Source of the DNA: Ascidia mentula
Taxonomy: Eukaryota > Chordata > Ascidiacea > Phlebobranchia > Ascidiidae
Length of the DNA stretch: 64,000 nucleotides
Assembly (NCBI GenBank): GCA_947561715.1
Contig: OX387197.1
Coordinates: 6,507,001 to 6,571,000 of the forward strand
Direction: 5' to 3'
The notes under the pieces are model-generated. The model worked only from the letters and a program-made list of their open reading frames with translations, made no database searches and was not told the DNA's origin. Every line of letters starts with the position of its first letter. Position 1 is the stretch's first letter. Positions 35,501 to 46,584 of the stretch are shown piece after piece. Both the position numbers and the translations under genes were made by a program.

Positions 35501-38500
35501 GAAATTTCGAGGACATCGCAAGCCCTCTCGCCCTCGGAATCGACCAACTCCACTTCCAAGTTCGGACCGCCTCCGGCGTTTACCATCCTATCAGAAAATT
35601 TATTAAGTGGATACAAGTTGAAACAAAATGTCATCAACAGCGACTTGTTTTTTGTAGGTTGACTATTGTATTCATAAGAAATTTATTGAAGAAGCAATGG
35701 TAAATCCGACTGGCCGGCCATTTTTCTATGCAAGTGACAATGGTTTCATGTGGTCAACTACAGTTAGATTTTAGATATTACTCACACTGAATCATCAGAA
35801 TTTCAAAAAGAATGTCTGCGTTTTTGTAAAGCCAATTATTCTTTCGGTATAAGTTTTGCATAAAAAAAGTTGTGGATATGAAAATTTTGCATAAATTAGA
35901 TCACAAAATGAGACTAAAACAAAATTAGGCCACAAGTCGCACCTGAATCTGTGCCAATCCCACATACCAATGTGTACCACAGGTTCAAGTTGTCCGTTCG
36001 TTGTAAAATAATCGACTCCGTTCGCAGGGTCTTTAATCCAATCCTTGAACGTACCACCGGTTGACGACACGATGTATTGATCAAGGCTAATATAACAAAA
36101 ATGGCTTGGCAATTTGCAAAACAATTAAGTGTAACGAATATAATTCCAAAAAAAAAATTTCTGGATCTTAGTGTTTCTGCTGTGGTTCTTCTAAGATTTA
36201 GTTGCCACCTTGGCATCCAATCGGATCGACGCCGAATAAAACGTCATGATCAAGTGGAATAATCATGGTTGGTCGCCGGCGTTGGTTACCTGCTAATGGG
36301 CCGATACATTGCGCAGAGTCTATAGCAGGGGCGGGCAACTTCTCCAGTCGGCGGGCCTGATATGGGAAAATGAAGTACTTGGCGGGCCGGAAAGAATAAC
36401 CTACAGTCACTATAATTTGACGTAGTAAGCAAGTAGTGGGGGATTGCGGCAGACTGTGGCCGCGGGCCACATTATCATGTAAGACCGGAAACTGTCTGCG
36501 GGCCGCTCAAAATCCCGTCGCGGGCCGATTCCGGCCCGCGTGTCGTATGTTGCCCGCCCCTGGTCTATACCTTACTTACTATTATTGTCTCGCTTTCTTT
36601 AATATTGATTTGAAGCAGTGATTCTTAATATTAGTAGCGTGCAACGTATATATGGAATGATTCGCGGCACTTGCGACGCACAAATTGTAAATCCATCATG
36701 TTTTGTCCCTAGTTTAACCATTCACAGCCTTAGAAGGCTGACCTAACGTGTTACTTGCCTCCATTTCCCCCAAAACTACGACTTTTTAGGTTTAAATTGT
36801 TACGCGGCAGGAAACTCAAAATGACACGTTGAAGCGTTGCGATGCAAAGCTGGAAAACCACTGTCTAAAAGTAATACGATAACGTACTTTTGAACTTTGT
36901 CTTCAATTCCTTCCTGGATGGAGGTGAATTGGTTGGAACCTGAGTAAAGCAACGTGGGTTGGAATACAAGTTGAAGGTCATGATCACAATTTTGTGGGCA
37001 TGAAATTGCATTGATTATGTCTGAGACAGTCGGATCGTTTGGATCATCTTCCACTATTATCATTCCTGCCATTCCGCTGTGAACCTGCAAATCAAGGTCC
37101 TGATAATAGTTTATCGTAATTTTTCCAAAGGATCAGATATCTGGTAAATTTATTTATTTCTTGCATTTTAGTAGTTTTTGCTTAATAGTGCCTCTCTCGC
37201 AATAACTGTTCTCATTCCGCCAGTTTTGTTATGACACTTTATGGTTGTTTTGCCTTCCACCAACGAATGCAAACGGTTTCCTACACATTCAAAAAAGCTT
37301 GAACTAAATTTAAAAAAAACGTCTGTTTTCAAATTGTCATTACTTGTCAAAACATCTGACAAGCATGCTTGTCTTGTTTACATACGGGGCAATTGTTATG
37401 ACAAATTAATTCAATGGAACGTTATCTCATTTTCGGACATCGGGTTTGTGAGTGTTTCGAACCTGAAACACAGTTGATCCGTGCAAATGAGGGTGATACC
37501 AGAACGATCCGCTTGGGTGGTTTTCCTCAATGTTGTACACGTAAAACCTAGAGTCTCCAGGAGAAACATGCAGTAAAACATGATCTTCTGGAATCTGAAA
37601 AGGGAAAAGCACACGTGAAAAGACGTATGCATATTGCTGTCATAAATAATGTTGACAAGGTGTGAATTTTTGGTTTATCTTTCGTTGTATTTAGTTGGTC
37701 GGCATATATCACTTTGATATCACAAAACAATAAAAAATTAATTACTCAATACATGCAGAAAAACCATCAAATTTTTTACCAACAAATTACACACTGCACA
37801 TTACGCGTGTTCACATTACCACCTGCAAATAATACCAGTCGTAGTTTCGAAATGATCAAAATACAAATTAACAAAAATACTCGGTGTACTTTGATTATTA
37901 TTGGGTTGTTATAACTCCCGACTGGCTATAACCATTGAGAAATATAGAAAAACATATTAGCCACAAACTGTACCCCAAGGTCTTACCTCCGGACTAATGT
38001 GAAGGCCATGAGTGTGCATGTTGGTTGAGTTCGGGTATCGGGGAGAATTGTGCGGACTAGTTTTTTCCGGTTCTTGCAGGTTGTTGTTCTGTTAAACAAA
38101 ATGTTGCTGTCACGCACTTGTTTGCTACAGCCTCGTGATATACAAAATGTACCGCAAGGTTACCTGACTGTTCATCCTCGCAATAATTACGTGTGTGTGC
38201 GGTAATAAGTACAATTACCTGTTCTATAAATGCGCACCCTTACTATTCTATTATTATTAGCAATCACTCGACGAACAAATTGAAGCAGCACCGTTACTCA
38301 CACCGAGGTAAAGTCCATTTGTGCCAAACGTATTTCCAGTTCATTTGTCAATTTTTTGTTATTTTGGGGCTTTGTCATCGAAATGCGAGACAGAGTAAAA
38401 TTGTAACAAAACCACTTTAATTTATAACGATTTTACTCCGAAATAGACGCAAGAATATCCGCCTGAATCAGTTTTTTACTAAAGGTTATATAACGTATAC

Positions 38501-39074
38501 TCACCAAATACGTAACACAACTTTCTCTTTACATGTGACAGATACGTGTATGCCTTGCCAATAATTACCAGTAAAAACAACAGGCAATAGTACATAGACA
38601 GTAACTGCAATACAACTATGTCATACCAAATTCAACCATATGACGTCCCCTCGTTTAACGCGCCACGTGGGAGCAGGGACTTCCCCATTGTATGTTCGCC
38701 TTTGTAGCGTTAACCAGTCGACCGTGAAGTCAGAGACGTCCACGTTGAGATCCACTTCGAGACGCCCGTCGGATGAAACCAGCTGTGTGGGTTGCTTTAG
38801 TAGCTCGCCGCCTGCAGACGAAAATATCTAATTTGAAGCAAAATTAGCCAATGCTATACGTTACTGCTCTTACTTTAAGACCAACAGTATAATTCATTTG
38901 CTTTTTTAACATTTTTAAAGAATACACTCTGTATCATTATCGCAGGATTACTTTTTCATTTTTCTCAAACTTGCCTTTCAAAGGACATGGATCGGTGAAG
39001 CTACATGCAGATTCACCACCAGATGGAGCTGCCAAGCAAACAACGCAACAAAGCAAAAACACAAAAAAATTCAT
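32511..39074 (-). CDS. laccase-like multicopper oxidase 1
   Basis: Exons on the minus strand: 39074-38975, 38811-38627, 38088-37987, 37594-37463, 37084-36888, 36086-35943, 35587-35386, 34657-34401, 34210-34114, 33928-33814, 33437-33289, 33113-33008, 32692-32511. They join to 655 residues. The signal peptide is MNFFVFLLCCVVCLAAPSGG. All four copper motifs are present: HTHGLH, WYHPHLHG, HPMHIHVNHF and HCHLLNHEDRGMM (with the Met axial position), so a full type 1/2/3 centre is expected. It should be a secreted oxidase of the three-cupredoxin class, with substrate unknown (phenols, catechols or metal ions in relatives). Exon lengths match MCO 2 except exons 1, 5 and 13. Intron 1 uses a GC donor. 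A MITE sits in intron 5. Confidence 0.92.
36326..36562. mobile_element. GC-rich hAT-type MITE in an MCO 1 intron
   Basis: The termini CAGGGGCGGGCAAC and GTTGCCCGCCCCTG are inverted repeats of a common hAT type. The 8-bp flanks GTCTATAG and GTCTATAC match at seven of eight bases. The interior is rich in GCGGGCCG words, far above the local GC level. It is 237 bp with no open frame. Confidence 0.8.
38973..38974 (-). other. GC 5' splice site of MCO 1 intron 1
   Basis: Exon 1 ends AAAG followed by gcaagt, the usual context of a GC-AG intron. The same donor is used at the same place in MCO 2. No GT nearby keeps the frame to exon 2. Confidence 0.7.
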
Positions 39075-39191
39075 TTTTGTAACTTTCTGTGGATAAATAC
39101 AATAATATATTACGAAGATATGTTTCGGGGTTAACTTACACGAATTGTTGGTTTAATTATGGTAAAAAAAATCTGATTCTAAAAATGGGAG

Positions 39192-40916
39192 TGTAAGGTT
39201 TTACCTTTCCTCACCTCGCAAACGGTTGAATCCGAATGAACAATTTATTATCAGGCTGTGGGAATAAATCCCAAGCCGGCGAATAGCTTGTAGAGTCACA
39301 GTAATAATAGCAGTGCAACAGTAATACGATAGAATAAGTAGAATAGAATCGAACCCAATGCAAAAAGCCCAATGCAAAGAACTCAATTAACAGGCGCACA
39401 TGACTATTTATCCTTGGATTATCGGAAGCTTATTGGTTGGTTTAGTCACGTGCCGTAATACATCACTTGGGTTAATATAATACAAGAACAAAGGTGTAGT
39501 GTGACCTAAGCATAGGAGAACATTTTATGTGGTAAACAGGATGTTAATGAATCACTTTACTCGAGAACATTCGATGGCTAAATCATTTGAGTCACATTAT
39601 GGGATTATGCAACACTTGTCCAATGTTGTACACAAAACATTACGCAATATAAACATTGGTTTATGTGACGTATGTTACGTATACTTCCCCCCAGATTTTC
39701 AGGTGATGAATATAACATCACCTGTAGGCGATTTAGAAATTGGTTAATGCGATTGAGCGAATAAAGTGCACATTCATAGTAACAACGAAATCATGATGCG
39801 TTTGATGGTAATTTGATAAAGACACTACAAAATTAAAAGCGAAAAATGCAATTTACCAACTTGTGAGACCATGCGAGAAATTGGCCAGTTAGAAGTTACA
39901 TGCTTCATCAAACCGAAACAACACTGAACTGTATTGCAAATAGTGCGGGACAATGATAAGGAGTAGAGAGTTGCGTTGCGGCTGACCTTGTTGGCGGCAA
40001 AAGTAATAGACAATGGAGAGTAGGGTTGCAGCTGACCTTGTTGGCAGCAAAAGAGAATCAAGTCCCTTATTTTTGTGTGCAGTAGTGCGTTTGAGGCTAT
40101 AAATCCACACTTGGCCTCTAAAAGACGTCATTATCGCAGGAAAAACGTGTCGGTGATACGGCTATATACGTATAATACGAATGAAAATGTGCACAATATC
40201 AAACTAAATTGTTCTCCTGGGTCCGTGAAATGTTCGGCGGACCGTCATCAATGCGTAAAAAGTTATGTAGTTTTCAGGAGGCAAATTATGAACATAAGGG
40301 TCAAAACAATGTTTTATATACGCATTTACATACTCAGTATGTCCTTAAAACGTTTAAATGCGAATTACAACATGGTTTTCTGCGCGTTTAGAGTTTGTAT
40401 GGGCGATCGTCGCTGAAATTGTTTGTTTATTGTACCTGTGAGACTCCATGCGACTCCGTTGCTCCTCTGGTTGCTTCTCAAGACGTGAGATTTTCCGAAG
40501 GGGGCACCACTGTCAGGTTTTACTTTTCCTCACCTTGCAAAAGGTTGAATCCGAATGAACAATTTATTATCAGGCTGTGGGAATAAATCCCAAGCCGGCG
40601 AATATCTTGTAGAGTCTCAGTAATAATAGCAGTGCAACAGTAATACGATAGAATAAGCAGAATAGAATCGAGCCCAATGCAAAGAGCCCAATGCAAACAA
40701 CTCAATTAACAGGCGCACATGACTATTTATACTTGAATTATCGGAAGCTTATTGGTTGGTTTAGTCACGTGCCGTTATACATCACTTGGGTTAATATAAT
40801 ACAAGAACAAAGGTGTAGTGTGACATAAGCATAGGAGAACATTTTATGTGGTAAACAGGATGTTACATGAATCACTTTACTCGAGAACATTCGATGGCTA
40901 AATCATTTAAGTCACA
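39192..40916. mobile_element. LTR-like fossil: direct repeats around a short interior
   Basis: Two direct repeats of about 405 bp (39192-39596 and 40511-40916) begin TGT and end ACA and are roughly 95% alike by eye. A purine-rich tract precedes the second. The interior of about 900 bp shows no recognisable retroviral-type genes and holds a short tandem duplication near 39960-40050. It looks like a non-autonomous or collapsed LTR element of fairly young age; the family is not assigned. Confidence 0.5.
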
Positions 40917-41142
40917 TAACAATAACCGCGCACGCACGATACAAGACTTAGCAGAAGTAAAAACAACACGATAGTTTGCCTTTAACCCATTTTAACCTCA
41001 AAAGCACAGTTTTGTTGACGATAATAGCAAAGATTTCCAAACCAAACGGCTTCTAAAAATATTACCAACAAGACCTATTCACTTATTTTGGGTCATATAG
41101 ATGTTAGGTAGATGATAGCACTGATAATTTAGATACTAAAGT

Positions 41143-41237
41143 ACTCTTTTCTGGTATATTGGCCATTAAAAAATACTGTTTATTAACTTCCTCTGTTCAT
41201 CAGATGTGACTGTAATGGCCATATACCAGAAAAGAAC
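41143..41237. repeat. imperfect 26-bp hairpin
   Basis: 41143-41168 and 41212-41237 are near-exact reverse complements around tcttttctggtata, one base being inserted in one arm. It may be the core of a small fold-back element. Confidence 0.6.
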
Positions 41238-42724
41238 ACTGGAATCAGTGACACAAGCCTGGTACAGTTAACTGCATAATTTGAAGTATACTCAAACAAG
41301 TTAGAAATACAAAACGACAGTCACTGACAGGCAAGACAGCCGTACTGAACAGCACTCGGGTTCCTTGTGCTTTTTCTAAATGTTAAGAATGAGTGGGATC
41401 GAACGAAAAAAAAAAGTTCAACTGGCTGAGTATACTATCATCCAACCGTGACACAATCCCGGAAATCCTTCTTGTCTGCGACAGAGGTATGAGTCATCGC
41501 CAAGCACGTAAATATACGCCTTAGCTTGTTACTTAACGCTTTGCAACATTATTACCAATTTCAACGTGATTAAACTTGCACCTGAAAAAAAAACATTTAA
41601 TCAATGCCATTGGTTACCGCACTTTACAAGTATGGGTGGTCAATCGTTATTGGGAGCAACATATTCCTGTAACGGTTGAAATGTAGGAGTGATTTCTTGA
41701 AACCAGTTATCGCTACAGTGCCATTTTAAAAATGGTCTACAATACAACAACACATTCGTAAGGATTTAATGGGATATCGGCATACAGTTTCTCAGTCTTA
41801 CGAAAATTAAGTATTTTGTGCATAAGTACGTCCAAAGTATTTTGTGAGTGTAAAATAACTTACCGCGATCTTTATTGCTTCTGTGTTTCCCGGAAGAGCC
41901 TCAAAACACTTGGAACAAACAGGTATATCACGCCAAGATCGAATGCCGGATTCAAGTCTCTGTGTTCTGCGCTGTCATTTCCGTTTTTTTGGTATCTCCC
42001 AGACTGTGACCAATTCTGACTGCGGTGTGTCTTTGCGTGCTGGTGTGTAACTATAGAAAAAACCACGAGTTTTGGAATTTTCCGGATGGTTGCCGGTTCA
42101 GACTCCATGCCACTGTTGCGTAATTCACGCCGATTAGGTTCTAAACGCCAGGTTATTACGGAATTTTACAATCATTCTGTCAGTTCTGACTCCAACGTGT
42201 TCAAAACATCACTTTGAAAATTTCTCTTTCTTCCGCTTTTTTACACACCTCGATTCTCTGTTCGCACGAGGAAAACTAGTTTTTTTAATAACTTGTCTCC
42301 TCACCAATTGCAAATCAACACAATTCAATTTTTTTTTGTAATAAAGTAGAACGTGCTGTCAAAGCTATTGAGAATATCTTACTTGGGAGGTATGTTTACA
42401 TGCTATCGATGCAAATGTTTTTGAAAAACATAAAACAATGATGACAAGTTTTCCCTGCCGTGGTAAGCAAGCATTTTCTTATCAGGGTCGAATCAAGATT
42501 ATTAGTTGCAGACAGACAAAGAGTGTTGTAATTACAACATGGCCTTGTAATACATTTTACATATATCGTTTTCCACAAAAAAATAACAGAAAACTTACAT
42601 ATTATTAACAACAAAATTTTTGATTTGTTAGGCTAGCTGTTTTGGTCAAGATGCCACGGACCGTCGAATGGATCCAGTAGAAAATTCACACAGCGAACAA
42701 ATTTTGTCTTGAATTGATGTAATC

Positions 42725-44026
42725 AGCACCGCTTTGATCAGTATAGTCAGTGTAAGATCGGCTTTCTCCGGTTCTCGAAGGTGGTTGATCTGTGAAGAAG
42801 ATGAATAGGTATAGGGTTACCGTCAAACACAACTTATGAATGTAATTTACTGGGATTTCATCGGGTGTATTTCTGATACCTTATGTAAACAATATTGTAT
42901 GAGTGTCATACCAAACACCATTGCTATAACAAGGCGTCCTATTTCAAAAGTTTTCCACGCATACTGCACGAGGAAGATATGGGTTTACAATACAACAATT
43001 AGACAGAAAAGTGCATACAAAGGTTTGCTGCCGTTGAAAACATTTGCCAACGAATATATAAATCTCAAACAAGCGCCTTAGTATTATCCTTACGTGTGAA
43101 ACATACATATTTTAAAAGCACACCCCCAAAAAAACAACCGTAGCGAAGTGTGGCCCACTAAGTTTATTTACAGTGACTAAGTCATACCAGATTCAACTTG
43201 ACGACGTCACTCTTTTAACGAGCCATGTGGGATCAGGGATTTCTCCATTCTTCTTTGCAACGTTAACAAGTCGACCGTGAAATCAGTGATGTCCATGTTG
43301 ATTTCGACCTCAAGGTTCCCGTAGGACGAAACTAGTTGCGTGGGTTGCTCAAGTGGAAACAAAAGAAACACGGATTTGCAATAAACAGACACTAGCTGAT
43401 TTAATGCACGAATAACGGCTCAGAAGTAGATTCATGTTGCCAAAGCGAAAATATCAGCTGCATTTTAGACGAACCATTGTTTTTAATAAATTCAAGACGT
43501 CATTAAAAATTCGGAACCGATCCGGATTTAACCGAATAGTTGAATTCTGCTGTTAAACTAAAGTAGAACACAAATGATGACACATTCCTATTCAGAACCT
43601 ATTGACCAAACTAAGACATGTTATACTATTATACCAAACAACTAATTTTTTTATGTAAGCTGCAGACGGAACTAATTTTATAGTCGTTTGAATTTTTTGA
43701 TTTAATTAGTTACTCTGCTCTGCTACACCACTCTTATAGGTGAATCGTTTGTTATTTGATGTATAATAGATCCTTAAATATCACGGCAAAACCTAGACAG
43801 AGACTAGTCGTGTAACAGGCGAAACTTCGCCAAAATAGAACATAAGCTATTTATACCAGAATGACTCTTCCTTCAAAACTGTATTATGTCGGACAGCAAC
43901 AGCCACAACATTAGCTTTTTGCTTTTCGTGCAATGGACATGGATTGCTAAAACTGCACGAAAATTCTCCACAAGATGGAGCTGTTAAGCAAATAATGCAA
44001 CATAACAAAAACCAGGAAATTTTCAT
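42725..44026 (-). pseudogene. multicopper oxidase remnant, exons 1-3 only
   Basis: An exon 1 copy (44026 to about 43925) codes a signal peptide, MKISWFLLCCIICLTAPS, followed by a CSFSNPCPLHE stretch. An exon 2 copy (about 43350-43186) keeps VSSYGNLEVEINMDITDF and DLLTLQRR but has a short deletion that breaks the frame. An exon 3 copy (42789 to about 42725) keeps INHLREPEK but loses the HTHGLH copper motif. Intron sequence beside exon 3 matches MCO 2 closely (gtcaaacaca...tttactgggatttcatcggg). Nothing like exons 4-13 follows. This is a partial tandem copy, closest to MCO 2 in the flank, and not functional. Confidence 0.85.
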
Positions 44027-44277
44027 CTTTGTAACAGTTCAATTACAATTTATACCAAAAACTATTGACAGTACGATATAACTATAACAACACATTTTAC
44101 GTTTCTCTATGTATGTTTCATGTAACATTGGACCAAACATTAAATTAAATCATCTAAAGCCGATTTTTTCGTGGCTGAGATGGACGCAAAAGTACAGACG
44201 CACAAGTTAAAATTGCAGTGTGCGATTGCGGCGTTTGCGTGCGAAGGCGACTGTTTCGTAAAATGCGTTTTCATTTT

Positions 44278-45231
44278 TTAAACGTGCTTTTCCGTGTAGG
44301 TTTGCTTAGAGGAGACTTGTGAGGGAGTTGGAAATGCCTCAACTCTTTCGGAAACAGTATTCGGACGTACTCGTGTTCCCATCCGCAAACCCAACCGTTT
44401 CCGAAAGTCTTTGAACGTCAACAATGTGCAAACGCTCTTTAAAACGAGGTTGTAGGTGTATAAAATGAGAAAAAGCGACACCGGAATCCACAGTTTGCTC
44501 AACATGGTAATAACAGCACCAACAACAAGAAAAATGATGTCGTTGGCCACAGTGAAGATCGTCAGACTACTGGTCTTTACGACAATACGAGCCAAATCGC
44601 GGCGACCACTAAGCGGATCCATTGCAAGGGACAACAGAACGAGTTCAGCTGTTAAAAACAATACAACAGCAAGGCCTAAGGGCCAACGTGGCAACGATTT
44701 TGGTATTTTGCATCCATCAGGAGCTGTTTCGTGACGACTGAGAAACGCCAAAGACAACTCAATGGTGACGTTTGCTAAGTTTGCCGCACAGGCAACAAGC
44801 TTGAGGCATTTGTTGGTGCAAATCTTAAATGCTGTTTGATATGAAGTGTTGTTGGATCGCAGCGTGCTCATTCTGAACCAGAGAACAAAAAAAATACAAG
44901 ACTTGCAAAGAGAGGTGCAAAAGTAGGCAAACCATTTCTGAAGGTCGCAGACGATTGTGGACGTCTTCTTCGGATAAACCACAGGTACGAAACTTAACGC
45001 TATCAGCAGCTGTGACAGAGCTACCAATGTACACAGTCGATTTGTCCAAAGCAGTGTATGTCGTTGCGGCTGCAATTGGTAGATGACGGAGCAACAGAAT
45101 AAATATAAGGTAACAGCACACAACGGTGGCACAAGAAATGCTTCGACGTAGAGCGATGTGAATGGAATGTGCGTGCCGTTTGTCATTTCCCGTATAGTTC
45201 TGCTTTCCAATATGCTGTCATTCAGGGACAT
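44278..45231 (-). CDS. intronless 7TM receptor-like protein, copy 1
   Basis: The single exon codes 317 residues with seven hydrophobic helices: ~30-50, ~61-87, ~95-122, ~143-165, ~182-203, ~215-245 and ~250-275. The N-terminus has an N-glycosylation site (NGTH). A Cys begins TM3 (CDLQKWF). A basic segment after TM7 (FKDFRKRLGLRMGTR) resembles helix 8 of G-protein-coupled receptors, followed by a Ser/Thr tail. There is no clear DRY or NPxxY motif, so I call it 7TM receptor-like only; it may be a tunicate-specific family. The mirror copy is at 54106-55035. Confidence 0.8.
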   Translation of the reverse strand: MSLNDSILESRTIREMTNGTHIPFTSLYVEAFLVPPLCAVTLYLFCCSVIYQLQPQRHTLLWTNRLCTLVALSQLLIALSFVPVVYPKKTSTIVCDLQKWFAYFCTSLCKSCIFFVLWFRMSTLRSNNTSYQTAFKICTNKCLKLVACAANLANVTIELSLAFLSRHETAPDGCKIPKSLPRWPLGLAVVLFLTAELVLLSLAMDPLSGRRDLARIVVKTSSLTIFTVANDIIFLVVGAVITMLSKLWIPVSLFLILYTYNLVLKSVCTLLTFKDFRKRLGLRMGTRVRPNTVSERVEAFPTPSQVSSKQTYTEKHV

Positions 45232-45790
45232 CGTGTCTTAAAATTATGTTGCGATTTTTAAGCTATAATTTCAAACTGTAAAATGTATGTCAAAAAAAGT
45301 TTGAAATGATAATTTTTCCTGTGGTTTACGTTATTACTATTGTATCGAATTGCTGTCATTTTGCTTCCTCTCAACGAAAGTGATTGAAAACCTGCAAACC
45401 TTAATTCATACCCAATAACGTTGTCATTGCAACTTAATGCTGCTTTGTGTGCAAAATGCTTTCACGTTTAACTCGACCGCTAACATTCTAGAAATAAATA
45501 AGTAACGTATCTTTACAGCGAGGATTCAATATTTGAACCCAGATTTTCGACACAAAAAGTCAACTCAGTTGATTATATGCAGCTCGTTACATCTACGACC
45601 TAAACTGGTTGACCGCGGCTAACGGATTGTGATACAATTCCTGGCTATTTAACGGTCGTTCTAGAAACAGGTGGCGAAATGCATTTCGTGGTTTAAGGGC
45701 TATCATATGTCTGTTTAATCGCCACAAAGCTCTTCGTTAAAAATGCACGTATGCAGTTTGCAAACGGTGTACGTTTTTTTTTGTGTTACA
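44278..45790 (-). repeat. inverted duplication, left arm
   Basis: The arm covers the 7TM gene and about 550 bp upstream, including acatatgatagc...taaaccacgaa and cgaccgttaaatagcc. It matches 53570-55035 in opposite orientation. Confidence 0.8.
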
Positions 45791-46584
45791 TAAGTGTAAT
45801 TACAACCGTCGTGTTACATAACTGCATAGTTATGTATGTCAAAGGTCAGCAGACTTGAGCATGCATACAATCGGTTATAGGTTGCACATTTCCCACTAAA
45901 CTAAGACGTATTTGCAGCTGCATATCCTGAGTTAGCAATCCACACCAAACTAAACAAAATCCACACCAAACTAAACAGCCGCCACTATGCGAGTTCACCA
46001 AATTTACACAGTCTACAGGTATATAGTGAACCAGTGGTCTACTTTGTTTAAAGCATAATTTTGTTTTGTTTTTTGAGGGGAGCTTGCCGTCTCTATGAAT
46101 CCACAATAGAAGGTAAGGAAACAAAATGCGGCTTCGACACTGTGGGCTGCCAACTTCTGATATATAGGTGCGCCTGTACGTTGTGCATACCGGGAAAAGA
46201 CCCCAATAAAGGGTCGTCTCTAAAACAAGTGCAGCAATAATTGATTTTATTCGTTGGAAATTTAATAAAATTCATAATTATTGAACTTTTATTGCAAGAT
46301 CTTTTTTTCACAATTAGAAACTTCCAGTACAACCGCGAAGCGTCACTCTTCACTTATTCAACCACATCGCTGCTACGATGGTTATCAGAAGAAAGAAAAG
46401 CCTGTAAACATAAATTTAAAACTTGGCCTCATCAAGGGAGCAACCGAGTCAATATTTATTGAGGTTTTAGTGGATTTAAACTCTTGGTTTCGTTAAATCG
46501 TCAATTTATGAGGCTTTTGGATAGAAAGCGTTGATACAGGTTACCAGAACAGGAATCACATATTGGTTCATAAACTAAAAAGTC
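45791..46584. other. intergenic between 7TM copy 1 and MCO 2
   Basis: I see no coding sequence. A short direct duplication (tccacaccaaactaaaca) occurs at about 45938-45977. Confidence 0.4.
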
